Shown piece by piece: positions 1 through 5,223 of a stretch of DNA of 5,754 nt. The notes under the pieces are model-generated. The model was not told where the DNA came from. It saw only the letters and a program-made list of their open reading frames with translations, and did not search any database. Origin of the DNA: a bacterium. GTDB lineage: Bacteria > Tectomicrobia > Entotheonellia > Entotheonellales > Entotheonellaceae. The position numbers were made by a program, and so were the translations under genes. Location: the NCBI GenBank assembly GCA_027294925.1, contig JAPULM010000494.1, forward strand, positions 1 to 5,754, in the 5' to 3' direction. Every line of letters starts with the position of its first letter. Within the stretch, counting starts at the first letter, position 1.

Positions 1-236
1 GCGCCAACATCCTCGACACCAAGGTCGATGATATGTTTGCCCAGTTTCGTCGGGAGATAGATCCGATGAAGCGCGAGAAAATCGGGCACGATCTCCAACG
101 GTACGTGGCCGAGCAGATGTACTGGGGAAACCTGACTGGCTCGCCGCTGCCCGTTGCCCTGCAGAATGACGTCAAGGGCTACATATATCGCGACCATTTT
201 AAGGTGCAGTTCGAAACCGTCTGGCTGGATCGCTAG
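1..236 (+). CDS. Peptide/nickel-type ABC transporter substrate-binding protein, C-terminal fragment (SBP1, 5' end outside window)
   Basis: This is the C-terminal end of an extracellular solute-binding protein of family 5, the periplasmic receptor of Dpp/Opp-type importers. The frame is open from the window edge (first full codon at 3) to a TAG at 234-236, so the ATG at 33 is an internal methionine and not a start. Its last 71 residues align without gaps to the end of the complete binding protein at 2536-4140, with 28 identities by my count. Shared landmarks are a YW pair, a GSP triplet, KGY and an identical terminal VWLDR. The segment corresponds to the C-terminal part of domain III, where the polypeptide re-enters the first lobe. 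No permease follows on the same strand: the next genes are convergent. The substrate cannot be read from this fragment. Family assignment is firm; the pairing with the - strand permeases is inference. Confidence 0.9.
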   Translation, partial: ANILDTKVDDMFAQFRREIDPMKREKIGHDLQRYVAEQMYWGNLTGSPLPVALQNDVKGYIYRDHFKVQFETVWLDR

Positions 237-256
237 CGAGGAAGAGACAGACCTGA

Positions 257-284
257 GTAGAGGCACGGCAGGCCGTGCCTCTAC
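257..284. terminator. Perfect 13-bp palindrome between convergent gene ends; possible bidirectional terminator or REP-like repeat
   Basis: The arms GTAGAGGCACGGC (257-269) and GCCGTGCCTCTAC (272-284) are exact reverse complements separated by two bases, so in RNA the loop would be the four bases 269-272. One further A-T pair (256/285) extends it. It lies 20 nt after the stop of SBP1 and 53 nt beyond the stop of the convergent permease, where a shared terminator would be expected. Neither side has a true T-run: the + strand continues TTATATATA, and the - strand side has none. Its role may therefore be 3'-end protection of mRNA, or it may be a copy of a dispersed extragenic palindrome. The hairpin is certain; the function is not. 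Confidence 0.5.
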
Positions 285-337
285 TTATATATACTCATAC
301 AGGTGGCCAAGGTAGGCAGGTGGCAGGACACAAGATT

Positions 338-1255
338 CTACTGCTTCAGACGCGGGTCGAGGGCATCTCGCAATCCGTCGCCAAAGAGATTAAAGCCTAA
401 GACCGTAAGCAGGATGGCCATGCCGGGGAAAATCGACAGCCAGGGATTGATCTGGATCAGGGGCACACTGGATTTCAAGTCGTAGCCCCAGCTCGGCGTG
501 GGCGGCTGCGTACCCAGGCCGAGGAAGCCTAGGGACGCTTCAACGATAATCGCGGTACCCATGGAGAGAGTCCCCGTAACAATCAGCGGTGCCATACAAT
601 TGGGCAGTAAGTGGCGGAACATAATACGCCGGTCTTTCAAGGCCAGGGCGCGCACCGCCTCGACGTAGTCGTTTTTTTTCACCGCGAGCACGCTGCCACG
701 GACAATACGCCCATAGATCGGCACCCGGACAATGCCCAAGGCAATGACCACGGTAAAGGTTGGTGGGATAACATCACGCAACGCAACCACTGCAATGATC
801 GCCAACAAGAAGATGGGAAACGACTGGATCACATCCATGATGCGCTGCACGATAAAGTCAAACAGTCCACCATAGTAGCCCGAGGTAATACCCAGCGGTA
901 CGCCAACCAACATGGCCAGGATGAGCGAGGTAAAACCGATCATGATCGAGATGCGCGTGCCATAGACCACGCGACTAAAGACGTCGCGTCCGATCTGGTC
1001 GGTTCCCATGAGGTGTTTCCAGGTGGGGAATTGCATGGAGGTATCAGGGAAAATATGGGCCGGGTCCGCCGGGGCAATGACGTCGGCGAGCGCCGCGACA
1101 AGCAGGAGCATTGCCACCAAGAAAAGACCCGCCATGGCGCTTTTACTGCGTTTCAGCCGCTGATACGTGATAGCCAGCATCGAACGCGTACTGAATTCTA
1201 CCTCAGACGGATCACTAACGTACGTAGCAACCGTCGCAGTTTTGCCCGCGTTCAT
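338..1255 (-). CDS. DppC/OppC-like ABC transporter permease (DppC1)
   Basis: This 305-residue inner-membrane protein would be one half of the heterodimeric channel of a peptide/nickel-type ABC importer, pairing with the DppB-like product encoded just upstream. Visible landmarks are a cytoplasmic N-terminus of about 40 residues ending in the family motif RLKRSKSA, a first membrane helix at about 42-61, a GTDQIGRDVFSR block at 84-95 typical of OppC/DppC, further helices at about 103-125, 141-160 and 165-180, the EAA loop at about 197-223, and a C-terminal GDGLRDALDPRL end. The EAA loop reads EAVRALA, so Ala205 (codon 641-643) stands where the family has glycine. A run of eight A (T on the + strand, 672-679) encodes Lys193-Lys194 and part of Asn195. 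The ATG at 1255 has a GGAG Shine-Dalgarno eight bases upstream. The gene starts 25 nt after the stop of the DppB-like gene, so the two are surely one operon. Substrate unknown. Confidence 0.93.
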   Translation of the reverse strand: MNAGKTATVATYVSDPSEVEFSTRSMLAITYQRLKRSKSAMAGLFLVAMLLLVAALADVIAPADPAHIFPDTSMQFPTWKHLMGTDQIGRDVFSRVVYGTRISIMIGFTSLILAMLVGVPLGITSGYYGGLFDFIVQRIMDVIQSFPIFLLAIIAVVALRDVIPPTFTVVIALGIVRVPIYGRIVRGSVLAVKKNDYVEAVRALALKDRRIMFRHLLPNCMAPLIVTGTLSMGTAIIVEASLGFLGLGTQPPTPSWGYDLKSSVPLIQINPWLSIFPGMAILLTVLGFNLFGDGLRDALDPRLKQ

Positions 1256-1280
1256 ACGTCTTTCTCCATCTCTTCATGTA

Positions 1281-2231
1281 TTAAGCCACTTCCTTGCCAT
1301 AGCTAATACGCGGATCGAGCACCGCGTAGAGAACATCGACAGCCAGATTCGACACCACAAAGACCATGGCCGTGACCAAAATGAAGGCTTGCACCTGAGG
1401 ATAGTCCCGGCCACTAATGGCGTCGATACCAAATTGTCCTAGCCCTGGAATGGTAAACAACGTTTCGACCACAATAGCGCCGCCGATGATGAACCCGACT
1501 TGCAGGCCCAGCACGGTGACGGTCGGAATCAACGGCGGCGCATGCTTGAGAATGACCCAACGTTCTTTCACCCCTTTGGCACGAGCGGTGGTGACATAGT
1601 CTAGCTTCAGCACCTCGAGCATACTGCCACGCACCAGACGCGTGATGATGGCGGCGCGGGCGAATCCCAGAGCGCTTGCCGGCAAAATAATATGACTGAT
1701 GTTTGGCCACAAGCCATCGGAAAGCTTCACAAAGCCGTTGACCGGTAACCATTCAAGAGTGTGAGAAAACAACAAGATCAAGAGAATGCCGACATAGAAG
1801 TCGGGTATTGAGGCCCCCATCATCGCCGTGGTCATGGCCGTATAGTCTCGGGCTGAATACGGTTTGGTGGACGAAATGATCCCGGCGGGAACCGCAATGA
1901 CAACCGAAATGAACATCGATACCACAATGAGCTCGAGGCTCACCGGGAGTTTCATGAGGATGTCGGGTAAGACGGGGCGGTCGGTCAGAATGGACTCCCC
2001 CCAATTGCCTTGCACCATCTGCCACACCCATTTGAAGTACTGGACGTGCATGGGTTTGTCGAGCCCGTATTCACGCCAGATTATTGCACGGGTTTCTTCA
2101 CTATAGTCTTCGGCGAGGATAAAGTCGATAGGATCGCCCGGGATCAGGCGCATGGCCAAAAACACGACCACCGTGATGGCGAGCACGGTTGGAATGATCA
2201 TAAGAATACGCTTAATCAGGTATTCTTTCAT
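1281..2231 (-). CDS. DppB/OppB-like ABC transporter permease (DppB1)
   Basis: This 316-residue integral inner-membrane permease forms the second half of the channel with the DppC-like protein encoded downstream. It starts with the family's typical MKEYLIKRILMIIPT, in which the first helix begins at about residue 9, followed by IPGDP at 30-34, a QGNWGES block at 74-80, RDYTAM at 128-133, the EAA loop YVTTARAKG at 212-220, and the C-terminal VLDPRISYG. The chosen ATG at 2231 is preceded five bases away by GGGGGAG; starting at 2288 would add 19 residues unlike the family. Compared with its paralogue at 4213-5187 it has a periplasmic loop 10 residues shorter after residue 160. Two residues are also missing just after the EAA motif, where it reads HAPPLIPT instead of HALKNALIPT. 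It is the first gene of a two-gene - strand operon, downstream of a good sigma70-type promoter. Family is certain, substrate unknown. Confidence 0.93.
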   Translation of the reverse strand: MKEYLIKRILMIIPTVLAITVVVFLAMRLIPGDPIDFILAEDYSEETRAIIWREYGLDKPMHVQYFKWVWQMVQGNWGESILTDRPVLPDILMKLPVSLELIVVSMFISVVIAVPAGIISSTKPYSARDYTAMTTAMMGASIPDFYVGILLILLFSHTLEWLPVNGFVKLSDGLWPNISHIILPASALGFARAAIITRLVRGSMLEVLKLDYVTTARAKGVKERWVILKHAPPLIPTVTVLGLQVGFIIGGAIVVETLFTIPGLGQFGIDAISGRDYPQVQAFILVTAMVFVVSNLAVDVLYAVLDPRISYGKEVA

Positions 2232-2236
2232 TACAA

Positions 2237-2243
2237 CTCCCCC
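2237..2243 (-). promoter_or_regulatory. Ribosome binding site that fixes the DppB1 start
   Basis: On the - strand the sequence GGGGGAG lies five bases before the ATG at 2231. This, and the match of the following residues to DppB family N-termini, favours 2231 over the in-frame upstream start at 2288. Confidence 0.75.
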
Positions 2244-2317
2244 TGGTCCTCTGGCCCACAAAACGGCTTCGGAAGCATGAACGGCCACTGGTATCGAAAC
2301 CGAGATTTAGTGCGCGC

Positions 2318-2346
2318 AACATACCATAGGGCTATGCTGATGTCAA
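2318..2346 (-). promoter_or_regulatory. Sigma70-type promoter for the DppB1-DppC1 operon
   Basis: Read on the - strand, a perfect TTGACA (2346-2341) is followed after exactly 17 bases by TATGTT (2323-2318). The spacer ends in TGG, giving an extended -10 element (TGn). Transcription would start near 2311, leaving a leader of about 80 nt before the ATG at 2231. This is the best promoter match in the window and sits where one is needed. It is a consensus match only. Confidence 0.65.
2325..2336. promoter_or_regulatory. Dyad CATAG-GG-CTATG inside the promoter spacer, possible operator
   Basis: A perfect 5-2-5 inverted repeat lies wholly within the 17-bp spacer between the -35 and -10 elements of the DppB1 promoter. 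A dyad at this place could bind a dimeric repressor or a spacer-binding activator. It is short enough to arise by chance, and no regulator gene is in the window. Confidence 0.3.
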
Positions 2347-2410
2347 ACTCGCAACGCGGGCTTGCCTCGGACACAATCCCTACTTTTCTCCGTGACGATG
2401 AATTTTCTTC

Positions 2411-2438
2411 TTGCATCGACGTTTTCTTTCTGTAGAAT
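2411..2438 (+). promoter_or_regulatory. Candidate sigma70-type promoter for the SBP2 operon
   Basis: TTGCAT (2411-2416) and TAGAAT (2433-2438) are spaced by 16 bases. The -10 element matches consensus at five of six positions, the -35 only at three. Transcription would start near 2445, giving a leader of about 90 nt. It is the best candidate on this strand of the intergenic region, but it is weak and may need an activator. Confidence 0.4.
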
Positions 2439-2498
2439 ACCCAATCACTCCTTACCCGATGTCACACACACCTGTAAGGAGACTTATTTTAAGGGAAT

Positions 2499-2515
2499 CG
2501 TGCCTTAGTGGCACG
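2499..2515 (+). other. Leader stem-loop just upstream of the SBP2 ribosome binding site
   Basis: CGTGCC (2499-2504) and GGCACG (2510-2515) form a six-pair stem with a five-base loop, TTAGT. It ends nine bases before the GGAGGA ribosome binding site (2525-2530) and leaves that site free. It has no T-run, so it is not an obvious attenuator; it may stabilise the 5' end of the transcript. It could also be chance. Confidence 0.35.
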
Positions 2516-2535
2516 CTCACAGATGGAGGAAGCGT

Positions 2536-4140
2536 ATGCATCGCAGAGGTCTGTTGTTTGGAGTTATTGCTGTCCTGAGTCTGATGCTGCTGGTATCAGG
2601 TTCGGTGATGGCGGCAGGAGAAAAGCGTGGCGGCACCTTGCGCGTCGTCTATGGGAACAAAATCTCGCACCATGACTATCACACCGCCCCCGGCTACGAA
2701 ATGATGTGGGTGGCGATGAACATTGGCTGTGGTCTGATCAACGTCACGCCGGACGGGCAATTCGTGGGCGATGTGGCGACGTCCTGGTCGGTTTCGGACG
2801 ATGGGTTGACCTATACCTTCAAGCTCCGCGACGGGGTGATGTTCCACGACGGCACCAACGTGGATGCGGCGGCGGTGAAGTTCAGCATCGATCACCTCAT
2901 GGATCCCGAAACCAAGTCCGGCATGCGGCGTTTTTATGCCGCGGTGAAGAGTGTGGAAGTGGTCGATGCGCTGACCGTCCAGATGAACATGAAGCACCCG
3001 AACGTGTTTTTCCTGCATATGCTGGCCGGCTATCGTACCGGGCTGGTGCTCTACTCACCCACGGCGACGGCAAAGTTCAGCCTCAAGGAGCGCAAACGAG
3101 GCGCCCCGGGCGCCGTGGTAGGCTGTGGTCCGTTCAAGTTTGTCGAGTGGGTGCCGAATGACCACTTCATCATGGACCGCTTCGAAAACTACTACCAAGA
3201 GGGCAAACCCTATGTGGACCGCGTGCACATCCGGGTCATGAAAGACCCCATCACCCAGATGGCGGCCTTCAAGGCGGGCGAGGTCGACTTTATCGCCTCC
3301 TTCACCCCGGAACACGTGGACACCATCAAAAAGCAGAATCCCGACGCGCAGATCCTGACCGGCCCGGAGACCACGCCGCTGGTGGCGTCGATGAAGATTA
3401 CGATCCCCGCTGACGGCAAGAAGCTGTCCAAGAATCGCAAGCCCCATCCGATCTTTGGTGACCTCCGGGTACGCCGAGCGGTGTCCTGCTATGGTATGGA
3501 CCGGGAGGAAATTGTCAAGATTGCCTTCAGGGGCAAGGCTACGCCGTGGATCGGTATGAATCCGCCCGGAACCCTGGATACGGTGAACGTCAATTACCGG
3601 TGTCCGCACGACAAAGCCAAGGCGAAAGCGTTGCTGGCCGAAGCCGGCTATGGTCCGAGCAATCCGCTGACCTTTGAGATCATTACCGACACCGAAAAGG
3701 CGGTGTTCAACATCATCGCCACGGTCATCAAGGAGCAGATGTCCCGTATTGGCGTCACCGTCAACATCAAGTTGGTGGACAAGGTCACCTGGATGAACAT
3801 CGGGCTCAAAGACGGGCCCTGGGACATGACCATCGAAGACTTGCTGTCCCTGTTAACGCTGGACAGCAACGCCTACCTGTCGACGGCTGGCGCCGCGTGG
3901 AATTTCTCGCGTCACACCGATATGAAGGTGAATAAGCTCTACGAGCGCTATGCACAAGAGCTGGATGCGGTGAAGCGCACGGCCATCGCCAAGGAACTCC
4001 AGGAGTATGTCGTCGACAACCAATACTGGGCGGCGGTCTCGGGCTCGCCTTTCTTTCAGATCGCACAATCGTGGATGAAAGGTTATACGTTCGGGGCGGA
4101 ATTTGAAGTGCATTACGAAAACGTCTGGCTCGATAGATAA
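2536..4140 (+). CDS. Periplasmic peptide/nickel-type ABC transporter substrate-binding protein, family 5 (SBP2)
   Basis: This complete 534-residue protein should be the periplasmic receptor that delivers a solute to the permeases encoded directly after it. Residues 1-26 form a Sec signal peptide (basic HRR, hydrophobic core 6-20, probable cleavage after Val-Met-Ala). There is no lipobox cysteine, so the mature protein is probably soluble. The family 5 fold is recognisable from the GGTLRV start of the mature protein (32-37), the block around LTYTFKLRDGVMFHDG (91-106), VGCGPFKF near 195-202, AFKAGEVDFI (244-253), RVRRAVSCYGMDREEI (311-326) and ALLAEAGY (365-372). Length is typical of the family (about 500-550). 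The ATG has GGAGGA five bases upstream. Its last 71 residues pair with the SBP1 fragment without gaps. It is the first gene of an operon with two permeases, separated by 72 nt holding a strong hairpin. Family members bind di- or oligopeptides, nickel, heme or glycosides; the substrate cannot be told here. Confidence 0.95.
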   Translation: MHRRGLLFGVIAVLSLMLLVSGSVMAAGEKRGGTLRVVYGNKISHHDYHTAPGYEMMWVAMNIGCGLINVTPDGQFVGDVATSWSVSDDGLTYTFKLRDGVMFHDGTNVDAAAVKFSIDHLMDPETKSGMRRFYAAVKSVEVVDALTVQMNMKHPNVFFLHMLAGYRTGLVLYSPTATAKFSLKERKRGAPGAVVGCGPFKFVEWVPNDHFIMDRFENYYQEGKPYVDRVHIRVMKDPITQMAAFKAGEVDFIASFTPEHVDTIKKQNPDAQILTGPETTPLVASMKITIPADGKKLSKNRKPHPIFGDLRVRRAVSCYGMDREEIVKIAFRGKATPWIGMNPPGTLDTVNVNYRCPHDKAKAKALLAEAGYGPSNPLTFEIITDTEKAVFNIIATVIKEQMSRIGVTVNIKLVDKVTWMNIGLKDGPWDMTIEDLLSLLTLDSNAYLSTAGAAWNFSRHTDMKVNKLYERYAQELDAVKRTAIAKELQEYVVDNQYWAAVSGSPFFQIAQSWMKGYTFGAEFEVHYENVWLDR

Positions 4141-4155
4141 GTAATTGAATCTAGA

Positions 4156-4196
4156 GGGCAGGACGACTGCTACTCAGCGTGGTGGTCGTCCTGCCC
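4156..4196 (+). terminator. Strong intercistronic hairpin between SBP2 and DppB2 (partial terminator or mRNA stabiliser)
   Basis: GGGCAGGACGAC (4156-4167) is an exact reverse complement of GTCGTCCTGCCC (4185-4196). The inner part can add about six pairs including G-U wobbles, leaving a loop of five bases. It begins 16 nt after the SBP2 stop and ends five bases before the DppB2 ribosome binding site. No T-run follows, so full termination is unlikely. In other binding-protein operons such hairpins protect the upstream message from 3' exonucleases and give more binding protein than permease; that role is inferred here. Confidence 0.6.
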
Positions 4197-4200
4197 GGTC

Positions 4201-4206
4201 GAGGTG
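4201..4206 (+). promoter_or_regulatory. Ribosome binding site that fixes the DppB2 start
   Basis: GAGGTG lies six bases before the ATG at 4213. An in-frame GTG at 4204 lies within this site and so is unlikely to be the start, which supports 4213. Confidence 0.65.
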
Positions 4207-4212
4207 TCTCGG

Positions 4213-5187
4213 ATGCGGGAATACATTCTCAAGCGTCTCCTGCAGGTGATCCCGACTATTCTGGTGATTACCCTGGTGGTTTTCTTCATGATGAAGGCGA
4301 TTCCAGGTGATCCGATCATTGCTCTGCTAGGTGACGCCTACGACGAAGAGGATGCTGAAATCCTCCGCGAGGAATACGGCCTGAACAAACCGATCTTCGT
4401 GCAATACGGCATCTGGCTTGGAAAGATCGTGCAGGGGAATTGGGGCGAGGCCATCGTCAGCGGCCGCCCGGTGATCCAGGATGTCCTGATCCGTCTTCCG
4501 GTCACGGCGGAATTGATCATCCTGGCCATGGTGGTGGCGTTGGTCATTGCCATCCCGGCGGGGATTATCGCCGCCATACGGCAGAATACCTGGCGGGATT
4601 ACACCGCCATGTCCACCGCCCTGATGGGCATTTCCGTCCCGGATTTCTTTCTGGGTGTGTTGTTGCTGCTGTTCTTTTCCATCTTCCTCAAAGGGTTTCT
4701 TCCCAGCTCGGGCTGGGTGTATTTTCCTGGGACATGCGCTACGATAGTCTGTGAAGCGAGCCTATGGGGCAACTTAAAACACGTGATTATGCCGGCCATT
4801 GCCCTGGGGGTGGGACGCGCCGCCATCTTGACGCGCCTGTTGCGCGCCAGTATGCTGGAAATCATCCGTATGGAGTATGTCACCACGGCGCGCGCCAAGG
4901 GCCTGACGGAGAAATTCATCATGCTCAAGCACGCCCTGAAAAATGCGCTCATCCCTACGCTCACCATCATGGGGCTGCAAGTTGGTTTTCTCATCGGTGG
5001 CGCCATCGTGGTGGAGACGCTGTTCGCCATCCCCGGCCTGGGAACCTATGGCATCAACGCTATTATCGGGCGAGAATATCAGCAAGTGCAGGGTTTTATC
5101 CTGCTCGTGGCTGTCTGTTTTGTCTTGGTCAACTTTCTGGTCGACCTCATGTATTCGTTTCTCGACCCGCGCATCCGCTACACCTAG
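4213..5187 (+). CDS. DppB/OppB-like ABC transporter permease (DppB2)
   Basis: This 324-residue inner-membrane permease is the paralogue of the - strand DppB-like protein and should form a channel with the DppC-like product that follows. It begins MREYILKRLLQVIPT and carries IPGDP at 30-34, QGNWGEA at 74-80, RDYTAM at 128-133, an intact EAA loop (YVTTARAKG at 222-230, then HALKNALIPT at 240-249), the block GGAIVVETLFAIPGLG at 262-277 and the ending FLDPRIRYT. A periplasmic loop at about 160-190 is 10 residues longer than in the paralogue and holds two cysteines, Cys175 and Cys180. The start at 4213 is chosen over GTG 4204 because the ribosome binding site GAGGTG overlaps the latter, and the protein then starts exactly like its paralogue. 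It lies 72 nt after SBP2 and 36 nt before the next permease in one + strand operon. Confidence 0.94.
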   Translation: MREYILKRLLQVIPTILVITLVVFFMMKAIPGDPIIALLGDAYDEEDAEILREEYGLNKPIFVQYGIWLGKIVQGNWGEAIVSGRPVIQDVLIRLPVTAELIILAMVVALVIAIPAGIIAAIRQNTWRDYTAMSTALMGISVPDFFLGVLLLLFFSIFLKGFLPSSGWVYFPGTCATIVCEASLWGNLKHVIMPAIALGVGRAAILTRLLRASMLEIIRMEYVTTARAKGLTEKFIMLKHALKNALIPTLTIMGLQVGFLIGGAIVVETLFAIPGLGTYGINAIIGREYQQVQGFILLVAVCFVLVNFLVDLMYSFLDPRIRYT

Positions 5188-5223
5188 CATGTGTATGTGA
5201 GCCAAGTAGGGAGAGTCTCCGTT

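Larger units (their letters stand above)
2232..2535. other. Divergent intergenic region between the two transporter operons
   Basis: This 304-nt stretch separates the - strand permease pair from the + strand operon. Open frames crossing it are short, lack family features and have no good ribosome binding site, so I see no gene here. It holds a strong promoter candidate towards DppB1, a weaker one towards SBP2, a 12-bp dyad inside the spacer of the former and a short stem-loop just before the SBP2 ribosome binding site. The area around 2385-2435 is rich in T and C on the + strand. Both operons could be controlled from this one region. Confidence 0.7.

Noticed and set aside
33..236. A 67-codon gene starting at ATG 33
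   Set aside because: The same frame is open to the window edge and aligns with the C-terminus of the SBP2 protein, so it is a fragment of a larger gene and not a small gene.
237..337. Classic Rho-independent terminator with T-run
   Set aside because: The hairpin is strong but no T-run follows on either strand; kept only as a possible terminator with low confidence.
611..1306. 231-codon open frame on the + strand
   Set aside because: It lies antisense to the DppC1 gene, is full of His, Arg, Asp and Gln, and has no family features; it is a shadow of the real gene.
2232..2288. Upstream in-frame start for DppB1 at 2288
   Set aside because: The 19 extra residues do not resemble DppB N-termini, whereas 2231 has a strong ribosome binding site and gives the typical start.
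2010..2435. 141-codon + strand frame crossing into the intergenic region
   Set aside because: It is mostly antisense to DppB1, has no clear ribosome binding site and no recognisable domain, and would run through both promoter candidates.
2596..3018. - strand frame inside SBP2 and similar frames at 3055-3609 and 3853-4113
   Set aside because: They are antisense to a well-supported family 5 binding protein and have compositions typical of frame shadows.
5210..5220. Small hairpin GGAG-AGT-CTCC that could mask the DppC2 ribosome binding site
   Set aside because: Only four pairs with a three-base loop; too weak to claim regulation, though it overlaps AGGGAG.
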